DNA from: UBA6398 sp963644855 | GTDB taxonomy: Bacteria; Bacteroidota; Bacteroidia; Bacteroidales; Bacteroidaceae | Length of the DNA: 48,055 nucleotides | Assembly (NCBI GenBank): GCA_963644855.1 | Contig: CAVIQL010000019.1 | Coordinates: 1 to 48,055 of the forward strand | Direction: 5' to 3' | In this document: one piece after another, positions 7,939-16,364 of the stretch | Numbering within the stretch: the first letter of the stretch is position 1 | How the letters are laid out: every line of letters starts with the position of its first letter | Translations under genes and position numbers: made by a program | The notes under the pieces: model-generated | Seen by the model: the letters and a program-made list of their open reading frames with translations, nothing else | Told to the model about the DNA's origin: nothing | Databases searched by the model: none

Positions 7939-9492
7939 ATGAAACAGAAAATTATTATCTTGGACTTTGGCTCGCAAACCACGCAGTTGATAGGCCGTCG
8001 CCTGCGTGAGTTAGACACTTTTTGCGAGATCATTCCGTATAACAAATTTCCCGAAGACGAGGAAGGAATAATAGGAGTAATTCTCAGCGGTTCGCCTTAC
8101 AGCGTTTACGACAAGGAGGCCTTTAAAGTAGATCTCGACAAGATTAAAGGGCGCTATCCTATACTGGGAATTTGCTACGGTGCCCAATATATTTCCTACA
8201 CCCACGGGGGAAAGGTTGAACCGGCAGGCACACGTGAATATGGACGGGCTAACCTTTCGAGCGTAGATACCTCCAATCCGTTGTTCAAAGGCTTTACCCC
8301 TAATTCGCAAGTATGGATGAGCCACGGAGATTCCATTACGGCAATTCCCGAAGGCTATAAAGTGATAGCGTCTACCGAGAAGGTGAAATACGCTGCCTTT
8401 GCATCTGAAACCGAAAAGATATGGGGTGTGCAGTTCCACCCCGAAGTTTTCCACTCTACGCAGGGAACGTTGCTACTAAAGAACTTTGTGGTTGACATAT
8501 GCGGTGGAAAACAAGATTGGAGCGCAGCCTCGTTTGTTGACACCACAGTTGCTGAACTCAAAGCCCAATTGGGCAACGACAAAGTAGTACTTGGTTTGAG
8601 CGGGGGCGTAGATTCTTCTGTGGCTGCTGTACTTTTGAATCGCGCAATAGGCAAAAATCTTACTTGTATCTTTGTTGATCACGGCATGCTCCGTAAAAAC
8701 GAATTTGAAAGTGTACTCGGAGAATACAAGAACCTTGGTTTGAACGTTATAGGAGTTGATGCAAGCAAAAAGTTCTTTGAAGAATTGGCAGGAGTAACCG
8801 AGCCTGAGAAGAAACGCAAGATTATAGGCAAAGGCTTTATAGATGTTTTTGAAGCAGAAGCAAAGAAACTTAAAGATGTACGCTGGCTTGCGCAAGGCAC
8901 AATCTATCCCGATCGCATCGAAAGCCTTAATATTACGGGGCGTACCATAAAGAGTCATCACAATGTGGGAGGTCTGCCCGAGAAGATGAACTTAAAACTT
9001 TGCGAACCTTTGCAATGGTTGTTCAAGGACGAGGTGCGTAGAGTAGGGCATCAGTTGGAAATGCCCGACAAACTTATTTTGCGCCACCCGTTCCCCGGAC
9101 CAGGACTTGCAGTGAGAATACTTGGCGATATCACACCCGAGAAAGTGCATGTGTTGCAGGAAGCTGATGATATCTTTATCCAAGGTCTTCACGATTGGAA
9201 GGTGAAAGATGAGAACGGCAACGAAGATGAACTCTACAATCACGTATGGCAGGCAGGCGTAGTGCTTCTCCCCATCAAGAGTGTGGGAGTAATGGGCGAC
9301 GAGCGTACATATGAGCGCGCTGTAGCCTTGCGTGCGGTAACGAGCGTCGATGCAATGACAGCCGATTGGGCACGTTTGCCTTATGAGTTCCTTGCAAAAG
9401 TGAGCAATGACATTATTCGTAATGTGCGCGGTGTAAATCGTGTATGCTACGACATATCTTCAAAACCGCCTTCAACGATAGAATGGGAATAA
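7939..9492 (+). CDS. guaA: GMP synthase (glutamine-hydrolysing)
   Basis: GuaA converts XMP, ATP and glutamine to GMP in the cytosol. The 517-residue protein has the class I glutamine amidotransferase domain first (LDFGSQTTQLIGRR; nucleophile Cys79 in GICYGAQ; QFHPEV with the triad His). The ATP pyrophosphatase domain follows, with P-loop SGGVDSSVAA near residue 220, then the dimerisation domain ending SSKPPSTIEWE, the canonical GuaA C-terminus. Length is normal. It is monocistronic, with its own promoter and a strong terminator. I see no purine riboswitch-like leader, as only about 15 nt of leader is predicted. Confidence 0.98.
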   Translation: MKQKIIILDFGSQTTQLIGRRLRELDTFCEIIPYNKFPEDEEGIIGVILSGSPYSVYDKEAFKVDLDKIKGRYPILGICYGAQYISYTHGGKVEPAGTREYGRANLSSVDTSNPLFKGFTPNSQVWMSHGDSITAIPEGYKVIASTEKVKYAAFASETEKIWGVQFHPEVFHSTQGTLLLKNFVVDICGGKQDWSAASFVDTTVAELKAQLGNDKVVLGLSGGVDSSVAAVLLNRAIGKNLTCIFVDHGMLRKNEFESVLGEYKNLGLNVIGVDASKKFFEELAGVTEPEKKRKIIGKGFIDVFEAEAKKLKDVRWLAQGTIYPDRIESLNITGRTIKSHHNVGGLPEKMNLKLCEPLQWLFKDEVRRVGHQLEMPDKLILRHPFPGPGLAVRILGDITPEKVHVLQEADDIFIQGLHDWKVKDENGNEDELYNHVWQAGVVLLPIKSVGVMGDERTYERAVALRAVTSVDAMTADWARLPYEFLAKVSNDIIRNVRGVNRVCYDISSKPPSTIEWE

Positions 9493-9518
9493 ATTCCTGT
9501 TCAAACGAGATATAGCAG

Positions 9519-9550
9519 AGTCCGTCTCTTTTGGGAGGCGGACTTTTTGT
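9519..9550 (+). terminator. Rho-independent terminator of guaA
   Basis: The stem AGTCCGTCTC (9519-9528) pairs with GAGGCGGACT (9535-9544) through one U-G wobble, followed by TTTTTGTTTG. Confidence 0.9.
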
Positions 9551-9553
9551 TTG

Positions 9554-9587
9554 TCAAGCCTCGGAATTTAAATTAGGTCGGATGTCG
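9554..9587. repeat. Modular repeat, short degenerate copy 2
   Basis: Word CAAGCCTCGG, connector AATTTAAATTA, word GGTCGGATGTCG. The segment from AATTTAAATTA through GGTCGGAT recurs exactly in the copy at 37862-37935. This is the shortest copy in the window. Confidence 0.6.
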
Positions 9588-9703
9588 TAAAAACTACAAG
9601 CCATGTGTTTTTACAGTCCACCGATTTCGCTTGTTTTTACACAAAATTGGCGGTTGCCGTTGCGCTTGTTAGTGCAGTCTTTTCCGCATTTTGATTATTT
9701 GCT

Positions 9704-9711
9704 TAACTTTG
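9704..9711 (+). promoter_or_regulatory. -7 box of the porin gene
   Basis: TAACTTTG lies only 8 nt before the ATG at 9720. It supports that start over the frame's first ATG at 9603, which would lie upstream of the promoter, and it implies a very short leader. Confidence 0.65.
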
Positions 9712-9719
9712 CAACCGAA

Positions 9720-11870
9720 ATGAGAAAGCTACTGTTTATAACGTTGTTGTTTTTGGGCAATAGCCTGAACTTGTTCGGACAAAACGTGTTTGACGAGCGC
9801 GGAAACCGAATTGACGGAAGTGAGCCACAAAACGGTTCCCACTTTTCAAGTGCCGAGGATTCCACCGAGACAGACGAGAACCTGCCGGTGGGAATGTTTG
9901 TGTGGAAAATGAACGAGACTTTTGGCGACAGAATAAAGAGCGAAATCGACACGATGGCATATCAGTTTCAAAACACAAACTTCACCGAAGGCATAACGGG
10001 GCAATACAATACTCTGGGAAACATGGGATCGCCGCGAATATCGCGCCTATATATGCAGAGACCAATTATGAGCGATTTTTTGTTTGCCGACCCGTTTGAC
10101 TTCTTTCTTACCACTCCCGGAGAATTCTATTTCACCAACACATTCTCGCCCATAACCAATGTAACATACCACGAATGTGGCGACAAAACCGATGGCGAAG
10201 ACAGAATAACAGCTCTGTTTGCCGTGAATGCAGGCAAGAAAATCGGACTGGGCTTTAAGATGGATTATCTGTACGGGCGCGGATATTATGCAAACCAAAA
10301 CACTTCGCAGTTCAACGCTTCGATCTACGGCTCATACGTTGACGATAAATATGAAGCCTATCTGCTCGTGGGAGCAAACCATATAAAAATTGCAGAAAAC
10401 GGCGGAATAGAATCAGATGTCTATATCACCAATCCTGCAAGCCTGTCGAATAAATACAGTTCCACTGATATTCCTACGGTGTTGAGCAAGGCGTGGACAA
10501 AAGTCTATACCAATAATGTTTTCTTCTCCCACCGATACAATCTTGGCTTTTATCGCACACTTGACAAGGATAGCAATGTGGTGAAAAACGCCAATGATAC
10601 TATTCTTACCGACCCTGTGGCACTCTCGCGCCTTGATTCTTTGCAGCGCGACTCAATTAGTAAATTAGAAGAGGCACGCAAATATTATACCCGCGAATTT
10701 GTTCCGGTTACAAGCTTTAATCATGTGCTTCGCATAGACGGAAATACCCACAGGTTCATAAACAATAAAATTCGCGAGGGATATTATCTCAACCAATACA
10801 TGGACGGCGATTCGGTAAACGACCGCACGCATTATCTTAACGTTTCGAATACATTTTCCGTGCAACTTCGCGAAGGTTTTAGCAAATGGGCGAAAGCTGG
10901 ACTCTCGGCTTTTGCGCGCCATGAACTTATGCAATTCAAATTGCCGGTAAACCGAGTGAAGGAAAAGACATATACGGAAAACCGTTTTACTTTTGGCGGA
11001 AGACTTGTGAGTACCCAAAGCAAATATGCCAAATATGATGTGGTAGGAAGCGTTTCGCAATCGGGCAAAGACTTTGGAATGTTTAATGTTGACGGAAATA
11101 TAAATCTAACCTTGCCGTTGAAGAAAGACACTGTCAATCTAAGACTCCACGCCATGGTTTGCAATAATCAGGCATCGTTTTATTATCGCCACTATCATGG
11201 CAAATATGCTTGGTGGGACAATGATGATTTGAATCATGAACTTCGCACGCGCTTCGAGGGCGTACTTTCCTACAACCGCACCCGCACCAATTTGCGCGTT
11301 AGTTTGGAGAATGTGAAAAGCTACACGTATTTTGCGTCGACACAAGTGAAATATACTGGCGGAAACGATAGCACGCTTTATTCAAACGGAATAGGAGTGA
11401 AACAACATTCGGGAAGTGTGCAGGTGATTGAGGCCGCGCTCAACCAAAATTTCAAATTCGGAATCTTTAATTGGGAGAACGAACTTGTATATTCCACAAG
11501 CAGCAACAAAGACGTGTTGCCGTTGCCCACATTCTCGGCGTATTCCAACTTATATCTGCTTTTCCGTATAGCCAAAGTGCTCAACGTGCAGTTTGGTGCC
11601 GATGTAAAATATTTTTCGGAGTATTATGCCCCCACATATTCGCCCATTATCGGACAGTTTGCCGTGCAAGACAATACCAACCGGCAAAAAATAGGCAACT
11701 ATCCCATTATCGACGTGTATGCAAACTTTCATCTCAAACACACACGCTTTTATCTTATGGCATCGCATGTAAACAAGAGTAGCAATGGCGGACATTATTT
11801 TCTTGTTCCCCATTATCCCTACAATCCGATGACCATAAAATTCGGTATTTCCTGGAATTTCTTCAACTGA
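9720..11870 (+). CDS. Putative outer-membrane porin (Porin_10-like)
   Basis: The start at 9720 gives a clean signal peptide (MRKLLFITLLFLGNSLNLFG, cut before Gln) and a 716-residue product. The mature protein is rich in alternating aromatic/polar strands, has few cysteines and ends in a terminal strand PMTIKFGISWNFFN with the final Phe-X-Asn typical of outer-membrane beta-barrels. Blocks such as GLGFKMDYLYGRGYYANQN and FFSHRYNLGFYR resemble the Bacteroidetes putative porin family PF14121. Role: a passive channel or structural barrel in the outer membrane; the substrate is unknown. It has its own promoter and no clear terminator, but a repeat copy lies about 55 nt downstream. Confidence 0.8.
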   Translation: MRKLLFITLLFLGNSLNLFGQNVFDERGNRIDGSEPQNGSHFSSAEDSTETDENLPVGMFVWKMNETFGDRIKSEIDTMAYQFQNTNFTEGITGQYNTLGNMGSPRISRLYMQRPIMSDFLFADPFDFFLTTPGEFYFTNTFSPITNVTYHECGDKTDGEDRITALFAVNAGKKIGLGFKMDYLYGRGYYANQNTSQFNASIYGSYVDDKYEAYLLVGANHIKIAENGGIESDVYITNPASLSNKYSSTDIPTVLSKAWTKVYTNNVFFSHRYNLGFYRTLDKDSNVVKNANDTILTDPVALSRLDSLQRDSISKLEEARKYYTREFVPVTSFNHVLRIDGNTHRFINNKIREGYYLNQYMDGDSVNDRTHYLNVSNTFSVQLREGFSKWAKAGLSAFARHELMQFKLPVNRVKEKTYTENRFTFGGRLVSTQSKYAKYDVVGSVSQSGKDFGMFNVDGNINLTLPLKKDTVNLRLHAMVCNNQASFYYRHYHGKYAWWDNDDLNHELRTRFEGVLSYNRTRTNLRVSLENVKSYTYFASTQVKYTGGNDSTLYSNGIGVKQHSGSVQVIEAALNQNFKFGIFNWENELVYSTSSNKDVLPLPTFSAYSNLYLLFRIAKVLNVQFGADVKYFSEYYAPTYSPIIGQFAVQDNTNRQKIGNYPIIDVYANFHLKHTRFYLMASHVNKSSNGGHYFLVPHYPYNPMTIKFGISWNFFN

Positions 11871-11923
11871 TACAACTCTGTTTTAGTCAACTTCGGCATA
11901 ACCCGAAACCATGTACCGATATG

Positions 11924-11987
11924 CTTTAAATAATGTCAGACATTATTTAAAAAAGGTCTGACATTATTTAAAAAATATCAGACATTA
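11924..11987. repeat. Modular 21-bp repeat, copy 3
   Basis: Two exact 21-bp periods (11944-11964, 11965-11985) follow a partial unit. The words are TGTCAGACAT, GGTCTGACAT and TATCAGACAT, with connectors CTTTAAATAA, TATTTAAAAAA and TATTTAAAAAA. The central base of the TCnGA core alternates A, T, A, so each neighbouring pair is complementary. It lies between the porin and PBP1A genes. Confidence 0.88.
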
Positions 11988-12073
11988 GAAAAACGAAGTC
12001 CAACCTAATTTTTATGGCAATATTGCAGGGAAAGCAAAGCGCATTTGGGGCGGTTCCTGTTTGAACTTGTCTC

Positions 12074-12104
12074 TTTGTCATATCGATGATAATGACTAAA
12101 TTTG
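12074..12104 (+). promoter_or_regulatory. Promoter of the PBP1A-kdsB operon
   Basis: TTTG at 12074-12077 and TAAATTTG at 12097-12104 are 19 bp apart, the best -33/-7 pair in the window. The ATG follows at 12131. Confidence 0.78.
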
Positions 12105-12130
12105 CTTTTACATTATAATTTGGCTCTTCT

Positions 12131-14449
12131 ATGCGCAAGAAGTTCATATGTTTCCTTTGGGGACTATTGGTTTTGTCTGTTTTGCTTACGGGATTTGCGT
12201 TTTTTGCAATATCTGTGGGCTGGATAGGGTATGTTCCTAATTTGAAACAACTTGACCACCCAATAGATAAATTTGCTTCGCAGGTAATAACGAGCGACGG
12301 AGTTTCGTTGGGAACGTATGCCCGTTCTGAGAATCGTATATTTGTTTCCTACGACGACATATCCCCCTATGTAACCAAGGCTTTGGTGGCAACCGAAGAC
12401 GTGAGGTTTTATGACCATTCGGGCATAGATTTTCGTTCACTTATGCGCGCGGTGGTGAAACGCGGCATTATGGGGCACGAAAGTGCCGGCGGCGGTTCTA
12501 CGATAACGCAGCAGTTGGCAAAACAATTATATTCTTCTACGGCAGAAAACTATATCAAACGCGTGATGCAGAAGCCTATCGAATGGGTGATAGCAGTGAA
12601 ACTTGAGAGAAACTATACCAAGAACGAAATTCTTACACTTTATCTCAACTATTTCGATTTTCTGCACAACGCCGTAGGCATAAAGACTGCTGCAGAAACA
12701 TATTTCAACAAACAACCAAAGGACTTAAACCTTACGGAAAGCGCTATGCTTATAGGTATGTGCAAGAATCCTTCGTATTATAACCCAGTGAGAGAGCCCG
12801 AACGTTGCTTGCAGCGACGCAACGTGGTGCTAATGCAAATGCAAAAGGCGGGCTATATATCCCAAAGCGAATATGACGAAAATTCTGTGAAACCTTTGGG
12901 ACTCGATTTCCATAGAACAGACCACAAAGACGGGCTTGCTACATATTTCCGCGAGTTTTTGCGCCAACGGTTAATGGCTAAACGTCCAGAGAAAAGCAAT
13001 TATGCTTCGTGGCAAAAGCAACAATATTATGACGACTCGTTGGCATGGGAAACCGATCCCTTATATGGTTGGTGTAATAAGAATACCAAGAAAGATGGCT
13101 CGCATTATAATATATACACCGATGGTCTGAAAATCTACACCACTTTGGACTCGAGAATGCAAAAGTATGCCGAGGAAGCAATGCACGGGCATGTAGAAGG
13201 ATATTTACAGTTGCAGTTTAATCGTGAAAAGAAAAACTCCCCCACAGCTCCGTTTTCAAAAGCTCTTACATCTGAGCAAGTAAAAGCCATAATCCAGAAG
13301 TCGGTGAAACAAAGCGATCGTTACCGCTCCATGAAAGAAAGCGGATATTCGGAAGAGGAAATAAACGAAGCTTTTCGCAAGCCTGTGCAAATGTCTGTGT
13401 TTACTCCCCATGGCGAAGTAGATACCATTATGACGCCATACGATTCTATAAAATATTATAAGTCATTCCTTCGTTCTGGTTTCATGGCAATGGATCCCCA
13501 TAATGGTCATGTTAAAGCCTATGTAGGAGGACTGAATTATTCCCACTTTCAATACGATATGTGTACAGCAGGTCGTCGTCAAGTAGGTTCGACAATAAAA
13601 CCCTTCCTATATTCTCTGGCAATGGAAAATGGTTGGAAACCTTGTGATGAGGTAATGAATGTGAGACGTTCCTATAAAGTAGGAGATCAAATATGGTCGC
13701 CCGATAATGCAAACCATTCGCGGGTAGGACAGCTCGTAACTTTGAAATGGGGATTATCGCAGTCGAACAACTGGATATCCGCATATCTTATGAGCAAACT
13801 TAGTCCTACGGCTTTCGTAGAATTGATACATACATTCGGAGTAACCAATCAAGAAATCCACCCCTCGCTTGCACTGTGTTTAGGACCTTGCGAAATATCC
13901 GTGAGCGAACTTACCAGCGCGTACACCGCTTTTGTAAACAAAGGAATACATGTTTCGCCGTTGTATGTAACCAAGATTGAAGACAGTGAAGGCAATGTGG
14001 TGGGAGAATTCTATCCCAGAATGAACGAAGTAATAAGCGAAGAAAGTTCACTACGCATGCTTGAAATGCTTCAAGCCGTAATCGACCACGGAACAGGCGG
14101 ACGTATAAGATATAAGTTCCATATTGATGCTCCAATGGGCGGAAAAACCGGAACAACAAACAAGCATTCCGATGGTTGGTTTGTTGGAATTACTCCGCGA
14201 CTTGTTGGTGCGTGCTGGGTAGGTGGAGAAAATCGGGATATTCACTTTGACAATATGACTTATGGTCAAGGTGCATCGATGGCTTTGCCTATATGGGCGT
14301 ATTTCATGAAGAAAATTTACAGAGACAAAGGGTTGGGATATTCCGAAACCGAAGAATTTGATTATCCTTCAAACTATAATTCCTGCGGACAAACGGCAAA
14401 CGATAGCCTGCAATACTCTGTGAATGGTATAGACCGCACGTTTGAATAA
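12131..14449 (+). CDS. Class A penicillin-binding protein 1A
   Basis: This bifunctional peptidoglycan synthase (772 aa) is anchored by one N-terminal membrane helix (residues about 5-28). The GT51 glycosyltransferase domain shows catalytic Glu89 in ATEDVRFYDHSG and GGGSTITQQLAKQLY. The transpeptidase domain shows SxxK in GSTIKPFLY (Ser about 486), SxN in SQSNNWI and KTG in GGKTGTTNKHSDGWF (about 670). All catalytic motifs are intact. It polymerises glycan strands and cross-links stem peptides in the periplasm. The kdsB ATG follows 11 nt after its stop, so the two are probably one transcript linking wall and lipopolysaccharide synthesis. Confidence 0.96.
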   Translation: MRKKFICFLWGLLVLSVLLTGFAFFAISVGWIGYVPNLKQLDHPIDKFASQVITSDGVSLGTYARSENRIFVSYDDISPYVTKALVATEDVRFYDHSGIDFRSLMRAVVKRGIMGHESAGGGSTITQQLAKQLYSSTAENYIKRVMQKPIEWVIAVKLERNYTKNEILTLYLNYFDFLHNAVGIKTAAETYFNKQPKDLNLTESAMLIGMCKNPSYYNPVREPERCLQRRNVVLMQMQKAGYISQSEYDENSVKPLGLDFHRTDHKDGLATYFREFLRQRLMAKRPEKSNYASWQKQQYYDDSLAWETDPLYGWCNKNTKKDGSHYNIYTDGLKIYTTLDSRMQKYAEEAMHGHVEGYLQLQFNREKKNSPTAPFSKALTSEQVKAIIQKSVKQSDRYRSMKESGYSEEEINEAFRKPVQMSVFTPHGEVDTIMTPYDSIKYYKSFLRSGFMAMDPHNGHVKAYVGGLNYSHFQYDMCTAGRRQVGSTIKPFLYSLAMENGWKPCDEVMNVRRSYKVGDQIWSPDNANHSRVGQLVTLKWGLSQSNNWISAYLMSKLSPTAFVELIHTFGVTNQEIHPSLALCLGPCEISVSELTSAYTAFVNKGIHVSPLYVTKIEDSEGNVVGEFYPRMNEVISEESSLRMLEMLQAVIDHGTGGRIRYKFHIDAPMGGKTGTTNKHSDGWFVGITPRLVGACWVGGENRDIHFDNMTYGQGASMALPIWAYFMKKIYRDKGLGYSETEEFDYPSNYNSCGQTANDSLQYSVNGIDRTFE

Positions 14450-14460
14450 AAAGAAACAAA

Positions 14461-15222
14461 ATGAACGAGATAAATACTGTTGTTATAATACCGGCAAGAT
14501 ATGCATCGAGCCGATTCCCAGGCAAACCTTTGGCAATGCTTGCAGGAAAACCAATTGTCGAGCACGTGTATGAGCGTGTATCCCAAGTTGTGAAGAACGT
14601 ATACGTAGCAGTTGATGACCAACGTATATTTGATTGCGTTGAGAGTTTTGGAGGGAAAGCCATAATGACTTCGCCGTTGCATAAAAGTGGAACAGACAGA
14701 GTGGCAGAGGCTTTTCAGAAAATTGGAAAAGACTTTGATGTTGTTATAAACGTACAAGGTGATGAACCTTTCATACATAGAGAGCAAATAGAGGCTCTGA
14801 TTGAGTGTTTCGACAAAGAAGATACAGATATTGCTACAATAGTAAAACCTTTTTCGTCGTCTGACGGATTGCAAGCTCTTCTTAATCCCAATTCTCCCAA
14901 AGTAACGGTGTCGAATGATATGAAAGCTTTGTATTTCAGCCGGTCGGTAATCCCTTATATACGTGGAATAGAACAGGAAAAATGGCTTGATTCTCACGTG
15001 TTCTATAAACATATTGGTATATATGGATTTCGGGCAAATGTATTGCAGGAAGTAACCCAACTTCCTCAAGGTATTCTTGAAAAAGCGGAATCTTTGGAAC
15101 AATTGCGTTGGTTGGAAAACGGCTATAGCATACGGGTGGCAGTAAACGAATTTGAAACAGTTGGAATTGATACTCCGGAGGATTTGGTAAGAGCCGAACG
15201 GTATATAAGTAATGAAAAATAA
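14461..15222 (+). CDS. kdsB: 3-deoxy-manno-octulosonate cytidylyltransferase
   Basis: KdsB activates Kdo as CMP-Kdo for lipid A-core assembly in the cytosol. The 253-residue product has the family N-terminus VVIIPARYASSRFPGKPLA (nucleotide loop), the metal/nucleotide segment VVINVQGDEPFIHREQIE, SRSVIPYIRG, and the C-terminal GIDTPEDLVRAERYI. Length and motifs are normal. It lies 11 nt after the PBP1A gene, and the MORN gene start follows closely, so it is likely in the same operon. Confidence 0.97.
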   Translation: MNEINTVVIIPARYASSRFPGKPLAMLAGKPIVEHVYERVSQVVKNVYVAVDDQRIFDCVESFGGKAIMTSPLHKSGTDRVAEAFQKIGKDFDVVINVQGDEPFIHREQIEALIECFDKEDTDIATIVKPFSSSDGLQALLNPNSPKVTVSNDMKALYFSRSVIPYIRGIEQEKWLDSHVFYKHIGIYGFRANVLQEVTQLPQGILEKAESLEQLRWLENGYSIRVAVNEFETVGIDTPEDLVRAERYISNEK

Positions 15223-15235
15223 TATCATTGAAATA

Positions 15236-16345
15236 ATGAACATAAAAATATATATAGCCTTTATAAGTTTCGCCTTTTGCGTTCAAACACATGCACAAAC
15301 ATTAAAGATTGGTACGTATGTGTTTCGCGATGGCGCACAATATAGCGGTGAAATGAAAGCAGGTAAGCCTCATGGAAAAGGGAAGACCGTTTTTAAGAAT
15401 GGCGATACCTATGAGGGAGAATATATAAAAGGTAAACGTCAGGGATATGGGGTTTATCAATTTACCGACGGAGAAAAATATGAAGGACAATGGTATCAAG
15501 ACCAACAACATGGTAAAGGTGTGTTCTATTTTAAGAACAACAATCATTATGACGGACTTTGGTATCGCGATTATCAGCAAGGCACCGGAAAAATGTATTA
15601 CTATAATGGCGATGTATATCAAGGCGATTGGAAAGCCGATAAACGCGAAGGTCAAGGAACATATACGTATTCTACGGGAGCTTATTACAAAGGAACTTGG
15701 CAAGATGACAAAAAATCTGGCAATGGCGTTTTTGATTGGAACGATGGATCGCGTTATTCTGGAACTTGGAGTAATAATCAGAGAAACGGAAAGGGTACGT
15801 TTACGTATTCCGACGGAGATGTTTATATAGGCGATTGGAAAGATGACATCCAAAATGGTCGTGGTATATATAAATTCCGTAACGGTGATGTCTACGAGGG
15901 ACAATATGTAAACGGAGAGCGTACAGGCGAGGGTATTTTTACTTTTGCCAATGGCAACAAATATACCGGTAATTTCCTTGGTGGAGAATTTAGTGGGCAG
16001 GGTGTTTATATTTGGAAAAATTCTGCCCGTTATGAAGGTAATTGGAAAAACAATTTGCGCGACGGAGTAGGCAAATATATTTGGAAAAATGGCAATACTT
16101 ACGAAGGCCAATGGAAAAACGGTGAAATGAACGGCGAGGGAGTGCTCAGAGTCTCCGACGGCGTAAAATTCAAAGGTACTTTCAAAAATGGTAAAAAGGA
16201 AGGCGTTGGTATTGAAGAGCGCAAAGACGGTACTCGTTTCGAAGGACATTTTCATAATGGCATGAAAGATGGCGCGTTTGTGGAAAAAGATGCTAATGGA
16301 AACGTTATTCGCAAGGGAACATACCATAACGATGTGATACAATAA
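15236..16345 (+). CDS. Secreted MORN-repeat protein
   Basis: An ATG at 15212 in the same frame overlaps kdsB, but the ATG at 15236 gives a proper signal peptide (MNIKIYIAFISFAFCVQTHA, then Gln), so it is preferred; the product is 369 aa. After the signal the protein is built of about 14 MORN repeats with a period of 23 residues. Examples are YEGEYIKGKRQGYGVYQF, YEGQWYQDQQHGKGVFYF and YEGQWKNGEMNGEGVLRV. MORN repeats form long beta-hairpin ribbons. In eukaryotes they are linked to membranes and scaffolding; bacterial roles are mostly unknown. Because of the signal peptide it should act in the periplasm or outside. It lies between kdsB and glgB on the same strand, with short gaps (13 and 19 nt). 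Confidence 0.93.
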   Translation: MNIKIYIAFISFAFCVQTHAQTLKIGTYVFRDGAQYSGEMKAGKPHGKGKTVFKNGDTYEGEYIKGKRQGYGVYQFTDGEKYEGQWYQDQQHGKGVFYFKNNNHYDGLWYRDYQQGTGKMYYYNGDVYQGDWKADKREGQGTYTYSTGAYYKGTWQDDKKSGNGVFDWNDGSRYSGTWSNNQRNGKGTFTYSDGDVYIGDWKDDIQNGRGIYKFRNGDVYEGQYVNGERTGEGIFTFANGNKYTGNFLGGEFSGQGVYIWKNSARYEGNWKNNLRDGVGKYIWKNGNTYEGQWKNGEMNGEGVLRVSDGVKFKGTFKNGKKEGVGIEERKDGTRFEGHFHNGMKDGAFVEKDANGNVIRKGTYHNDVIQ

Positions 16346-16364
16346 AAACAAAATCTTAGAACAC

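Noticed and set aside
14374..15243. A 289-codon minus-strand frame opposite kdsB
   Set aside because: Shadow of a complete kdsB; its product is Tyr/Cys/Phe-rich with no recognisable feature.
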